Origin: Sistotremastrum niveocremeum HHB9708
Lineage: Eukaryota > Basidiomycota > Agaricomycetes > Sistotremastrales > Sistotremastraceae
Direction of reading: 5' to 3'
DNA: 64,000 nucleotides
NCBI GenBank assembly: GCA_001630475.1
Contig: KV419400.1
Location: 120,305-184,304, forward strand
In this document: positions 24,074 to 35,071 of the stretch, piece by piece
Layout of the letters: each line of letters opens with the position of its first letter
Position numbering within the stretch: the stretch's first letter is position 1
Position numbers and translations under genes: made by a program
Notes under the pieces: generated by a model
Databases searched by the model: none
What the model was told of the DNA's origin: nothing
Seen by the model: only the letters and a program-made list of their open reading frames with translations

Positions 24074-26228
24074 GTCAATCAAATGGTGTTCAGTATGAAG
24101 CTCGTTCGGGGACGCTATCGAATATTTCTGATATCGAGAACAGTCTGATTCTCGGTGCCCTCAAGCTTGTGTCATTAGCGAGGCTCGAATTCTCTCTTTT
24201 AGTGTTCATGAGCACTCGGGGAAGAGTCGAAAGCTTAGACTAGGTTCTTGATTTCGACGTTGTGTCCACGATGTATATATAATAAATACAAAACCCTCAG
24301 AATGTCAAGGAAAAAAAAAACCTGCAGGAGCTCCTTCGGAACAGAACGGCCATTTTATTACACAGAAGACTCACTGCTGTCAGATCTCATAGTAATATTA
24401 GTATGCGTCCACGAATATTGTTTCGCAAACATTGCAGCGGCGATTACGGCTTTACCGGACTGCCTGAGAATTTGCTTCCTCGCAGGCGCTTGTCTTATGC
24501 CACCATGGCCATCCGAACGACAAAGAACACTCGCGCTTTATAGAAGCTTCCTGCGCGAGGCAGGAAAGCTTCCGCACGCCTATCTCACGTTAGGAACCCA
24601 TTGTCACTATCGCAAAATTTCCTGAGTATATGATAGATCTACCTTTCGGATATGGGGCCAGGACTACATTCGCAAGAACCGTAATGAACAAGGTCTTTTG
24701 ACTAAGAAACTGCGCAGGCTTCAACAAGTTCGTCGATTCATATTCTTTGATAAGACGAACTTATGCATTTATTGAATTTAGGAGCGCAATCGTTTGGAGT
24801 CGGCCAACCAAGGGAATCGGAAGTCGTTCAACCGAGTCCTGGAGATTGCGTACGGTCAGAGAGGCAAATTGAGACATGAACTATTGGAGGTGCGCCCTTG
24901 CTTCATCTCCTAGATCTACAATTAATCCAAATTAGACCATCTTGCAAACCCCTGGGGTGGCCCTTCCTCCCAGGATCATCCCCGCGGTCGAGAAATCCCG
25001 TCCCCCAGTCTACTCTGCAGCCCTCTCAGCTCTCCTCACTTCCTCACTATCCCGACACCCACGTCCTCTTAAGCCCGCTGCGCTAATCACACCCACGACA
25101 CTTCCTGCACGCGCAGATCGCGCGTCTGAAGAAGCGCGACTTTTAGGCCCGTTAAGCTTGCGACGAGAAGTGAATATCCGATGGAGATTCTTCACCGATC
25201 AGAAGACGAGAGTGAACGTCCCGATCTCTCCTCCGCTTGAACCGCCATCAAAGCCAAAGCCGAAGGCAATCTCGTTGCCACTCTTAAGGTCAATGTTGAA
25301 TGAAGAATCTGTACCTCCTGGTCCTCAGTTCTTTCGCTCGCTTCTCTCCACCAAATCCAAGGATTTGGCTGCACCTGAGCCTGAGCCTGAGCCTGAACCC
25401 GAACGTAAACTTGGAGCAGCTTCAGAGCCGGAAAAGAACTCTGAAGATTCGATCATCCCCGAGCACTTGAGATCGTACGGCTTCGCCGAAGGGAACATTA
25501 TAGCCCAACTGGAAGCACTCACCGGTTCAGCCGATGCTCGACCTCCCATTCCAAGACGCGAACGAGCATCTCATTCTCTCCCTCCATCTTCTTCCGATTC
25601 AAATCTGCTCACGGCGTCAATGCCAACTCGCTGGCTCCGCCGACGCTATCGAGAACTTCTCGGCAGAATTCCGATACTTACTGCTAAACCGAAATCTTCG
25701 AAATCGACTGAGCCGACACAGTATACGGTTTCCTTATCACATCGGGCGATTACGAGTGATAATAAGGGTTCTAAGGATCGTATTCCTCGTGCTAGTGCGT
25801 TAGATATCGAATGGGTTAGGACGGCGGAGGGTTTGAGGGAGAAGAAGTCGTAGAGGGTTGCGATTGCTGAGATGATCATCCATCGATTGTGCTGGACGAT
25901 CATATCCATGAACGAGCGCTCAGTGAGTGCGTGCATGCCTGCCTTCGTTACATCAAACCGACATATCCTCGCAGTTCATTCAGGCGGAGAATAGAGAAAT
26001 CATGGTGGGTATCGCAGTATCGTAGTCCATTACGAGCCGAAAGTCAAATATAATAAATACACCAAAAAATGCAAAGATAACCCATCGCAACTCATCCCTC
26101 ACCAAGAATCACCAAAATATATCAAGCCCCACCTTCATCGCCAACCTCTACCAACAAACAAAAGACTACCTACTCTCCGGTCCAACCTCCCCCAGAAGCC
26201 CATACAAATCAATAAGATACTCATTATA
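24074..26228 (+). repeat. Inverted segmental duplication, copy A
   Basis: This 2,155-base block is nearly identical, in inverted orientation, to 48504-50706. It contains the whole LYR-motif gene, about 420 bases upstream of it, and beyond its stop the reverse complement of the terminal coding end and 3' region of SEC8. Because a fragment of SEC8 is included, this is the derived copy and the SEC8/LYR locus is the source. Homology begins GTCAATCAAATGG and ends at CATTATA. The net length difference, 48 bases, equals one 16-codon coding indel. Confidence 0.9.
24497..25853 (+). CDS. LYR-motif protein (Cup1-like/DUF1763 type), duplicate copy A
   Basis: Exon 1 (24497-24588) encodes MPPWPSERQRTLALYRSFLREAGKLPHAYL, with the LYR tripeptide and the following Phe/Leu-rich helix of mitochondrial LYR proteins. 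It splices (acceptor at 24636) to FRIWGQDYIRKNRNEQGLLTKKLRRLQQERNRLESANQGN, a basic coiled-coil-like helix, then to ELLETILQTP and a long second half. The second half contains PLSLRREVNIRWRFFTDQKTRVNVPISPPLEP, a Glu-Pro repeat near 25377-25400, SIIPEHLRS, and DIEWVRTAEGLREKKS at the end. LYR proteins act in Fe-S delivery or in assembly of respiratory complexes and mitoribosomes; the specific role here is unknown. The frame is open throughout, so the duplicate could still be expressed. Compared with copy B it lacks 16 residues of a Lys/Pro/Ser repeat. Confidence 0.72.
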
Positions 26229-27650
26229 TTCTCCCCGACTATCTCATCAGATAAATCCGCAAGCCGCCTCAAGCTGAGTCAAGACCGTGCTCTCCATGGC
26301 TTCCTATCCGCAGGACTGTCCACTTCCAAGTGCATCCAGGGCTATATGTTGACTGTCCTCGGCTGCTCCATCGCTGCTCCATTCTCTCGGTCGCAGACGT
26401 TCCGCATAATCCGTGGCGATTTTTCCTCAAAATGACACTGGTCAAAATCGAGTGCTTGTGCAGGCGATGATGAGAGCCAGAAACGCAGTTGCAGTCATTG
26501 ACACGGTGGGTCCAACGTTTCTTCTATCACTCATATTTCTGATTGACTCAAGAATCCACCCACGGGCCCCTCTACAAATTTCGTAAACGAGTTTTCCGTT
26601 TGGTCCACCCTTCCCTCAGCTTCCAGAACCAAAGTAAAGGTGGCAAATGTGATTTTATTATCCTGTCGCTTTGAGGAGAAATATCTGAGCCCAAGTCGAG
26701 GAGCAGTTTGAGATGCGCTTCAGCTATCCCCCACCAACTTCTTGCGAAAGTTGCCCATCAGGTTCGAATACCATCCCCATGTGGTGTTTCTGCTCAAGAA
26801 ATCTTACTCACTCCTCTAGAGCCTCGGGTATAGGTTGATTGGCCACTCTCAACGCAAGCATTGCTTTCCGCACCATTTCTGCGGCTTTTTCCTAAAAGGA
26901 TCAGACCCATTTCTTCGATTTTCTTCACTGCTGCAAAGCAGAAAACCCTCCGGCTCGGTCCGAGCATTCGCTACTGAAAGTTCGGGAATTGCGGAATAGC
27001 GAACGACATTAACGTTTGATGCCTCGTCAACGCAGGCAAAGTCGGAATAGACCTCTCCAGTCTTGAACGGAGCAATACGTTGGCCGGTGTACTGTTGAAG
27101 CCCTTGATGCGACCTAGCTCAGAGACTAATCATCTCAATCCCGACTCTTCCGATCTGATCTCAATGGCCGTCAAGGCTGCGTCGAGACCCATCGGTTCGG
27201 GCAATCGAGGCAAAGGCATGCTACGATCCCCGATCTGCATCATTCAAACGGCATGTGTGAGGTCGTCCCATAAGCATTTTCCTTCAATTTCTAATCTTCA
27301 GTTACTTATTGGGACGTGAAGTGGGGCATTGCGTATCGTCTTCCAGTGTTGAGAACAAGACTGTCCTAGGTGGCAGGATCACCAGTTCTGGACTCGTCGG
27401 GTTTCAACGAGGTGCCCAATGAATATTGAAGTCAAGCGAATGAATACCATGAGAAAGAAACATCCGTTCCTGGCCGATGCTTCGTGTCCGGTATTGTTAT
27501 GCCTGGCGCCTTGACTTGGCACCCTTCGGAGAAGCTCGGAAGACCATCGAAGTTGAGGCAATGCATTGACCGGCCCCTGTGTCGCGTGCCGTCGAATCAG
27601 CCTTTCTATTTTTAGATATCCTGGCGTTCGAGTGTGTTTGTGCGGCATCC
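25854..27650. other. Duplication tail and decayed region upstream of secreted copy 2
   Basis: Up to 26228 this is the reversed 3' end of SEC8 carried in by the duplication. From about 26410 on, the sequence is recognisably similar to 32850-33790 (for example GATCTGCATCATT...ACGGC.TGTGTGAG and CTTTCTATTTTT...ATCCTGG) but is interrupted by many indels. No open frame is conserved between the two, so this is flanking DNA or a decayed gene duplicated together with the secreted gene. Confidence 0.5.
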
Positions 27651-27666
27651 AAATAGAAAAGCACGT
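27651..27666 (+). promoter_or_regulatory. Conserved TATA-like promoter box of secreted copy 2
   Basis: The sequence AAATAGAAAAGCACGT starts exactly 60 bases before the ATG. The paralogue at 33851 has ATATAGAAAAGCACGT at exactly the same distance, whereas nearby upstream sequence has diverged. This suggests a constrained core promoter. Confidence 0.4.
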
Positions 27667-27710
27667 ATGAACAGATCCATGTGATCTCCCCATCCTCCGC
27701 TTCGTCCATC

Positions 27711-28819
27711 ATGCACCTCCTCCTGTTTGTTTCTCTGCTAGCTGCATGCGCCTCCGCTTTAGTGCTCGATCCAGTGTACGTGGATGAGGACGGTGTTCTC
27801 TGGTCACATCCAGTTATAGACGGAAAAGCCGTTACGACCAACCACACGTTAAAGCCGCTATCAAATCGTGCTTTGCTCGCGGCCGGGTTACCTCCTCGTT
27901 CCCCAAAATTTGTACGGGATGCTGTTGCGAAACGAATCCCTACGCCTGCTGGTCAGTCATTTTCCACTCTCTTTTCGCGTCGAGCAGCCAGCAAACTTCC
28001 TCATAGATATGGCGCCGCGATCTGCTGTGACTACACTTCCCCTACCGTAAGATTCGTCCCAGCTACACTGTGTATATCCTCGTTGATCTAGAATTCCACA
28101 GAGACACTGCGACTATTGTTGTCAAGAATGCGGCCGGGACGCTGGGTTTCATAGGTCAACAGCTGAGTATGTTACATTCGGCCCGCTCAATATTCTTGAT
28201 TTATTCCAGTTTCATAGCAATCTTCGAAACCTTTCAGCCGGTCGCTGATGCCTCCCAGGCTGCTACTTTCACTATCACTAGTACCGATGGCTTTATCGAT
28301 CTTGCGGTGGCTGGAGAACCTGGCGGATTCATGGGCATAGGTCTAGGGATTGGGGGGTCTAATTTTGGACCTGGAAGTCCCTCGTAAGTATTGGTTAACG
28401 TGTACGAGACCGACTTCATTCATTTCGGTAAAGATACGGTTTCATGACACCAGTATCAGGTAAGTAGCAGCCCAACCCTCGTGCCTCAAGGTCACTTGTC
28501 TGACCTCTCCTGACAGAATCGACAAACCCATCCAACAATGATCCCCTCGGTGTTCCGGCTGAAAGTATGATATGGCAGGTCAATTTGGCAACATTCGCGT
28601 TGACAGCCTCATGGCGAACTCCCGGTACGACTTCGCTCGCCGAAAATCATGAACTCTTCTGACTTTCATTCAATAGGCGGCGGTAGTGTCCCTCTGACTA
28701 TATTCCATGATATATCCTTTGGAGATCTCGATTTTACCGGAGATTTGAACGCTTTTTCAAATGACTTTGGGGATGCGGCGGAGCCTGTGTCCTTGACTCT
28801 TCTCCCCAACCCCAAATGA
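27711..28819 (+). CDS. Secreted prepro-protein family, copy 2
   Basis: Exon 1 opens with a signal peptide (MHLLLFVSLLAACASA), then DPVYVDEDGVLWSHPVIDGK, LKPLSNRALLAAGLPPRSPKF and RDAVAKR (Lys-Arg at residues 74-75), then IPTPAG. Following exons give MAPRSAVTTLPLP, DTATIVVKNAAGTLGFIGQQLS (acceptor CCACAG), FETFQPVADASQAATFTITSTDGFIDLAVAGEPGG, YGFMTPVS, ESMIWQVNLATFALTASWRTP and VPLTIFHDISFGDLDFTGDLNAFSNDF. It ends AEPVSLTLLPNPK with the stop at 28817-28819. Introns match copy 3 in position and phase. The gene appears intact. Function is unknown; secretion and dibasic processing are inferred from the N-terminal arrangement. Confidence 0.78.
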
Positions 28820-31229
28820 TCCAAAAGACAGATATCGCACCGTCATCATGGTTTGAAATTTTGTTGTGACTTGGACACTTATGGACTTCGAACACTCTTT
28901 GGTGATATAATTTGTAACAGAGGACGACCTGGGGGCTGGTACGTTATCATGACTGTAATCATATACAACCGCGATATGGGGTCTAATTGTGTGCAACCTC
29001 GTTTGTAGTTGAATACAGTCTTTAGCTTACCGTTATTCCGGCTTCGACACTTCACGTCGAGTGTTCCGTTTACGAAAACCCTCAATATCGGCTGTAGGAT
29101 AAAGGGATGCCGTACGGCCGCAGCCAATAAGATGATCTTCTGCTTCCCACCGTCCAGAAACCCGGTATTAGGACTGTTCTCTGTGCACGATCGACCTCAC
29201 CTCATGATGTCCCCATCACTGGTGAGCTCATGACGAAACTTTAAATCTCATGTCGGAGATACTGCACCATCCACAATATTGAGACCTATTGAGGTGCGAT
29301 GAGGCCTCCGCAAGGTCCTCAACATTTCCCAAGGCACATTAAACAGCGCTAGCCGCCGTTGGTAGAGCTCGGATTCGGTTAAATCACGGTCAATGCCTTG
29401 CCCATTCTTGATGAGAAGCATTGATAGGGTCTTTCCATCTTGAGCAGCACAAAAGACATATGATTATCGACGTTGGGACTGAGACACGGTGAAGTCAAGC
29501 AAAGTTGCAGAGATTGAATAGCTCATGCTGTCTCGCTGCTACTCGTAGTAATCAAGCCGTAAACATAGAAATTTGCAAAGACCCATACACATCCGATTCG
29601 CTAGAAGTAGAACAGAGTCGGCTATTGCCATTGTCAGTGCTTCTGGGGCCTAGCGAGCGATAATTAATTATTTAGCTACAGGCCTCGCTCCCTACATGTA
29701 CCTCGGTGACAGGAGCTCAAGGCTATCTTTTTGATGAAAACCTCTGCATTATCACGCTTCTCAGATGTACTTGCACGTCAACCTTCATATTTGACTGAAG
29801 ACATCAGGAATTAACTTCAAGCTCGCCGATCTCGGCCGAATTCAGAACACCATCTCAAGTCTTGATGTTCTTGGGTTGCTTCTCTTCGTTTGCTACTGCA
29901 GTAACCCTGAGTTCTGTGATACGAATGCAGTTTTTGGGGGAGCTAGCGCGGTAAAAAGATCGAGCTGAGCCGCAGATGAGGAGAGCCGGGACTGGGATTG
30001 CAGTCATGCATGTGAGAAGTGCGTTCAGCTCTGTCTTTCTTGGTCGTGTCTCTATCGAGTTCTGATCACGTCAGGAGGCTTCCTTGTCCAACTCAGCGCA
30101 ATACTCGTTCATCAGAGGCGAATATGCCCGTCAGCTCCTCTTAAATAGCTCCAACCCCCGGACGAGAGGTGGCAGCGATACCTTGACTATTTTGTCACCG
30201 AAGAGACATATATGACCTCAGACTTGAGTCTCACCCTGCAAAAGGCTATCCCCATCTGCTATCGACTCCTCAGGTTCGGATCTCTTCCTTCTTGTTTGTT
30301 ACCTTGTTACTTATATTGATAGGAACGTTGTTGCTCTTTTATCGCCCACAGTTCTTATGCCTCTCGCAAAGCAAGACTGCCTCGCGATCTTGTATGATCG
30401 TTGTGTACGAAATTTGCCCCTTCGATATCCTCTTCACTTCACTCGCAGAAAATCCCACTCCCGCAGAATTCATTCGTCCTCAAAGACCTTTTATGTAGCG
30501 GCTTGGTGAGCAAGACTCCCGCTCAAAGCCTCACATCACCTCGGAAGACGAAGGAGAACGTTAGAACTGTTCGATCACCTCATGACTTGTGAGAACATCC
30601 AAGCCACCGCGGAGAGCTCGATCGAGGATATTGCCTAGTGCGATGATTTCGTAGCATCTGGAAGCTTGGAATTTGAGTCCAAGTCCCACCACGGACCCTC
30701 TATTCCCGAACGCATGACCGGTTCATCAGGAGTTGGACTCGACCTACGAAGCGATCAGTCTCATCAAACGAAGGCTAGCTATGTCAGAGCACTTACTATC
30801 TTATTCGCTAGGGCTATCATCATCTTCCGCAGCGTTTACGGTCTGCACTCGATATAGTTGTTTGTGCGGCCTTTGCATCAGATTTCCTCGACTACGATAC
30901 TCCCACTAGTGAGATCTCGCGCGATGAAATCGTGTGTGAATCGGGCGTCCGGTCACTTTCTCATTACGAAGTAGAACACCCTTCAACACCGCGCTTCAAA
31001 CCTCTGCTCTATGAAGATGACGCAATAATCCAACATTGTGCTTCAATTTCTTTCGTTCCAATCGCCGTGCCTTAGGATCGTACATAACGACGCTCTTATG
31101 GGTAAATTGTGTGGCGGCAATGATCCCTCGTATTTGCTCATCCCGACGAATCGCGAGTTCTTTCGATTGCATTTTGGCTGCCACATTCTGACTGCTGAAT
31201 CAGTCAAACGCAACCAATCTAACTTCAAT
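28820..31229. other. 2.4 kb without a supported gene
   Basis: The first 500 bases are the downstream part of the duplicated unit also seen after copy 3. Beyond 29350 I see only short frames, no tRNA and no similarity to other parts of the window. Confidence 0.4.
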
Positions 31230-32700
31230 TCAGCGAGGTACGCCCGGTGTTCTTCGCCTTCCAGAGTTGTTGGCGATTGCTGAGCGCGCGGTCAGGAAGC
31301 CGCAATCGCACTGTGTTGCTGGAACTCACCTTGACGCTATATAATGTGGTCATTCCTGAAGCAATGCCCTCGAGGACAATTGGCATAAGAACTTGATGGT
31401 TTGACTTTCCTTTCATTTTCTCACAACGAAAGATCAGAAAAATCGAAAAGCGCTCACCGGTGATCAGCCACATTTCATATGTCGAAGAGCAGCATGCTGA
31501 TAGAATCTCTAGGTACTCTTCTGGGGTATACGTGAACGCAGCAACATCGAGTCGCCGGAGCAAGTGCTATGCGATCACGGCGGCAAGACCTGCGGAAAAT
31601 TTGTGAGCATGAGATGATATACAAAAGCTAGACACTCACCGTGTCGAAGTGATCACGAAAAAAGGTCTCCATGCGATGGCCCGAAGCCGTTGAGCAAGTG
31701 ACCAAAGATGACGAGGTTAGGTCATGAGGAGGTCATGATGAAGATGAGGTCCTCCAACGCTTCAAGCAAAGCGTCGATGAGGGAGAAAACACGTGAAATG
31801 CCCCTCTCAACACGATGCATGTGCCCCAGGGCCATCAGCGGCCAGCGGAGTGGCGCAGGGAGTGAGAGGGAGGGATGAGGGATGAAGAGGAGATGATGGA
31901 GTCGAGGTCCTCCTAGACAACCAATGCGATCCCGACAGCCCTGGAACGAACGAGTTGTCCTCCAACGCTTGAAGCGACGAACATCCACCGCAGGGCGAAC
32001 CCGACGGCGATGTCCCCACACTTGGACCTTTCTGTCACTGGGCTCTCCAATGATCGCAGACTGCACAAGTCCATACGAGGCTTTCACCGAAGTGCAGGGT
32101 CTCGCTGGGGCGGAACGCAAATCTTTACACCCACATACATGGTAGCGATCGTGGATTTCGTCAAAAGACAGTGAGCCCCCCTGGCGGAGGTGAGAGTGGA
32201 AGGGAGGAATGGAGAGCGGAATACGAAAAACGCGTTGTTGATATGGAATTCGCTGGGCTGCTTTCGAGCGGAGACTGAATGAGGAAGAGGTCCTAGAAAT
32301 GAGTCAGCTGAAGGGGAGTGAGTCAGAGGATGACTGAGCAGCTTCTGGGATGAAGGGAAGAGACACCGATCAAGACAGAGAACAGTTGACTGCTGCTAAA
32401 GCAGGATGAAGCGTAGCAGTGGCTCACAGATTTCCTATTTTGGCGCGAGATGCCGACCGGCATGACCGCAAGAAGCACAAACTACTATAGCGCCGGCAAG
32501 AGCGCCGGCATCTCTTCGCAATCTTTCTGCGTCGACTTTTCTGGTCCACGATTGGCTTGCTCTCGCTCACCGGGACACAGTGTAGGCTCATTGAGGAGGG
32601 ATTTCTATACGCTTCTCAACCTTCTTCATAGAGCTTCGATTTTCGATTCAGGAAATTGAAGAAAAATTCGAAGCGGTTCTCTCTCTCTAGCGACTTTCCA
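31230..32700 (-). repeat. Interspersed repeat R1
   Basis: Read on the minus strand, this block matches R2 (50.7-53.2 kb) and R3 (53.5-55.3 kb) in the same order. It starts with a GCCGGCGCTATAG...TGCTTCTTG.G..TG.GCCGGTCGGCATCTCG segment, then CAGTCATCCTCTGACTCAC and CAGTCTCCGCTCGAAAGCAGCCC, then a conserved stretch around 31960-32130. It ends in a segment with intron-like GTGAGC...AG junctions and coding-like text (VAAFTYTPEEYLEILSACCSS; MPIVLEGIASGMTTLY). Frames are broken. It looks like a decayed gene or element present in several copies. Confidence 0.65.
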
Positions 32701-33790
32701 CCTCCACGCCCTTAAACTGATCCGGTTACCTGTGCTGGTTTTCTTGTTTTCAACGAGTCCTCGGAAATTCCGCCCAGTCAGCGCGCTCATATTCGCGTGC
32801 TTTTCTCGGACAAACAGTCCCTGTGTCGGTCTCAAGTGCGCCGCAGTGATTTTTCCTGCGATGGTACAGTGGTCGACTCTGGATGCTGCCGATTGTTGGA
32901 GCCAGAAGCGTTGTTCCAGTGAAATAACAGGTGGCTACTACGCTTCTTCCATCATTACACGTAACGTTTCTGACTGTATCCAGAGTTCAAATTTCACCCA
33001 CAAGCACCCTCGACCAAGCTCGTATACGAATATTCAGTCTCCAGAACTAGGATAAAGGCAGGATCGTTCTTTCCGTTATGATGTGGCCTTCAACGAACCT
33101 CTCCGATCTCACCATCCAGTCGGTGAGGATTCTGCTATGAGCCTCCGCGACTGGCATAGCACCAACTTCTCGCGATCAACGCCGTTCAAATTTCATCTCG
33201 ACATGTGGTATCTCGTCCTGCGGACAGTTCAGCGTGATTCGCCCACCTTTGAACTCCGTTCCGTCTCCGTGCTAGTGGCATCTCAATACCGAGTTCTGTG
33301 ATTTGATCACGTCGCCGCATTCTCAATTCCTCGGCTCGCGCTTTTGAGGCGGAGGCGCTCTCGCTGATCTGCATCATTGACACGGCGTGTGTGAGATATT
33401 CTCGCTCATATTCCCTTAATTTCCCTGATATTGAACCTAGGAGCATTGAGCCATGGGCAACGGGCAACCTCTGCCAGGAGGAAAGGGTCGAGGATCAAAC
33501 CGGTATACGTGGCCGCACTGGTTCTAGCCTCGAAGGGCCGTCACATTTTTCACTGTTCTCTCTTGTACATCATGAGAAGTAACTTTCCGTTCCTGGCCCT
33601 ATTGTGATGGATGCTTCGTGGCAGTATTCGACTGGCGCTTTGATCTCGCATTCTTTCGGAGAAGTTCGGAAGGAAATCGAAGTTGAGGCAATGCCTGGAT
33701 CAGTCCCTCTGTCGCGTGCCTTCTACATAGCCCGAACCCGACTTTCTATTTTTGGGCATCCTGGACTTCGACTCTGTTCGTGCGGCTTCC

Positions 33791-33806
33791 ATATAGAAAA
33801 GCACGT
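33791..33806 (+). promoter_or_regulatory. Conserved TATA-like promoter box of secreted copy 3
   Basis: ATATAGAAAAGCACGT lies 60 bases before the ATG at 33851, matching the spacing at copy 2. Confidence 0.4.
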
Positions 33807-33964
33807 ACGCACCAACCCATATGGTCCCCGCCCTCTCCGTTCCGTCCATTATGCACCTCATCCTCCTCATCTCATTGCTAGCGACATGCACGCTCGCTCT
33901 GGTGCTTGATCCAGTATATGAGGATGAGGATGGTGTACTCTGGTCGCATCCACTAATAGACGGA

Positions 33965-33972
33965 AAGGTTAT
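33965..33972 (+). repeat. Target site duplication, left (AAGGTTAT)
   Basis: AAGGTTAT immediately precedes the inserted element and is repeated exactly at 35064-35071. The uninterrupted paralogues show that only one copy belongs to the gene. Confidence 0.85.
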
Positions 33973-35063
33973 GGTTTTCCCCTCATAGAAGGGGGTATTT
34001 CGGCCCGAAAAGAAAGAGAAAAAGAAAGGAAAAGAAAGAAAGGGGAGAGAGATGAAGGGAACTTCGGTAGCATTTTCTGTAAGAATTATTGAATCATACA
34101 TCATTATGCGAATTCAACCATCGTTTTGGAATATTTTGGAGTGATTTTTGAGGTTAAAAACGCTCGCGCGCGCGCCTATCGGCGCGTTTCAACATGTGAA
34201 GGAGGTAAACATTATTCTTACCATCACTGCGTCGTTTCACCACTTTCATATGACTAGGACCTCATTAATCTCTTTGTATAATATACTATGTATCTTTTGC
34301 GGCTTCAAATACACCAAAAGAACGGCCCAGGGAAGGCTCGGATAGGCTATATGCGGAGAATCCAAGCTCAATAAATTCATGGATGGACTCCAAATGGGCT
34401 CGGAAATTCATAGAAAGAGATTTGATGTGATTTTGGTCTTTTGGTTCTCTCAAATCAGCATTTTTTTCGCCCGGGGCGCTGCCCCGGACCCCTTTCGGAG
34501 CGTTGTTGCCACATGTGTCGGGACAACAGGAAGCTCGTAGCCCCTCGCTCTGCTCGAATTGACAAGGACTTATTGAGCAATCTTGACGTGAGTTATTTGT
34601 GCCCATAACACACTGGTGCAATGCTTCCGGAATTTATTCAATCAGCCTTCGCTGATTTCTTTCTTTGTTCACTTGCTAATGGGATATAAATCTATTTTAA
34701 ATTTCTAAAGTGAGCAGGGTAGATAAAATAGACCATTAGATACACTTTCAACAGCACCTTAGACCTCGAGAGCCCATACGCAAAGAATGACTAGGGCAGC
34801 AAGCTCGGCCCTTGCACGGCGTCACGCGCTGTCACAGTCACATGTTATCTCGTGTTATCTCGCATTGGGCTACCTGGCGCTTCTCTCGCAACTAATTAAT
34901 CGTATAAAAACGCTAGATAATCATTTGTATTCATATGTTCCTCTAATAATATTGACAAGATTTTAGATGGCCTACAAAAGAGCGTAATCGAGGTCCGCGA
35001 GATAACTCATGTTATCTCGCATGTTATCTCGTGCGTGGGAACCCCTACTTTGAGCGGTAAGCC
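33973..35063. mobile_element. Non-autonomous DNA transposon, hAT-like
   Basis: This 1,091-base element is flanked by a perfect 8-base target duplication. Its ends form an imperfect terminal inverted repeat: the left end starts GGTTTTCCCCTCATAGAAGGGG and the right end, reverse-complemented, GGCTTACCGCTCAAAGTAGGGG, about 18 of the first 24 positions matching. No transposase-sized frame is present. The right part carries several GTTATCTCG motifs (subterminal repeats), and a GC-rich stretch (34469-34491, CCCGGGGCGCTGCCCCGGAC) lies in the middle. An 8-base duplication is typical of the hAT superfamily, but the class is inferred from that length only. Confidence 0.75.
34844..35031. repeat. Subterminal GTTATCTCG motif cluster in the element
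   Basis: The 9-mer GTTATCTCG occurs at 34844, 34854, 35011 and 35023, and inverted (CGAGATAAC) at 34998. The last ones lie within about 65 bases of the right end of the element. Clusters like this often bind transposase. Confidence 0.6.
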
Positions 35064-35071
35064 AAGGTTAT
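35064..35071 (+). repeat. Target site duplication, right (AAGGTTAT)
   Basis: Exact repeat of 33965-33972 on the other side of the element; the gene's reading frame continues from here. Confidence 0.85.

Larger units (their letters stand above)
26410..29350 (+). repeat. Tandem duplication unit with secreted copy 2
   Basis: This block aligns along most of its length with 32850-36660: upstream sequence, the secreted-protein gene and about 500 bases downstream (shared GGGATGCCG.A.GGCCGCAGCCAAT and GAGGCCTCCGC). Similarity outside the exons is clearly lower than inside. Ends are approximate, judged by eye. Confidence 0.6.

Noticed and set aside
24074-26228. Possibility that the duplicated LYR block is an assembly duplicate
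   Set aside because: The two copies differ by substitutions and a 48-base coding indel and have different flanks, so two real loci are more likely.
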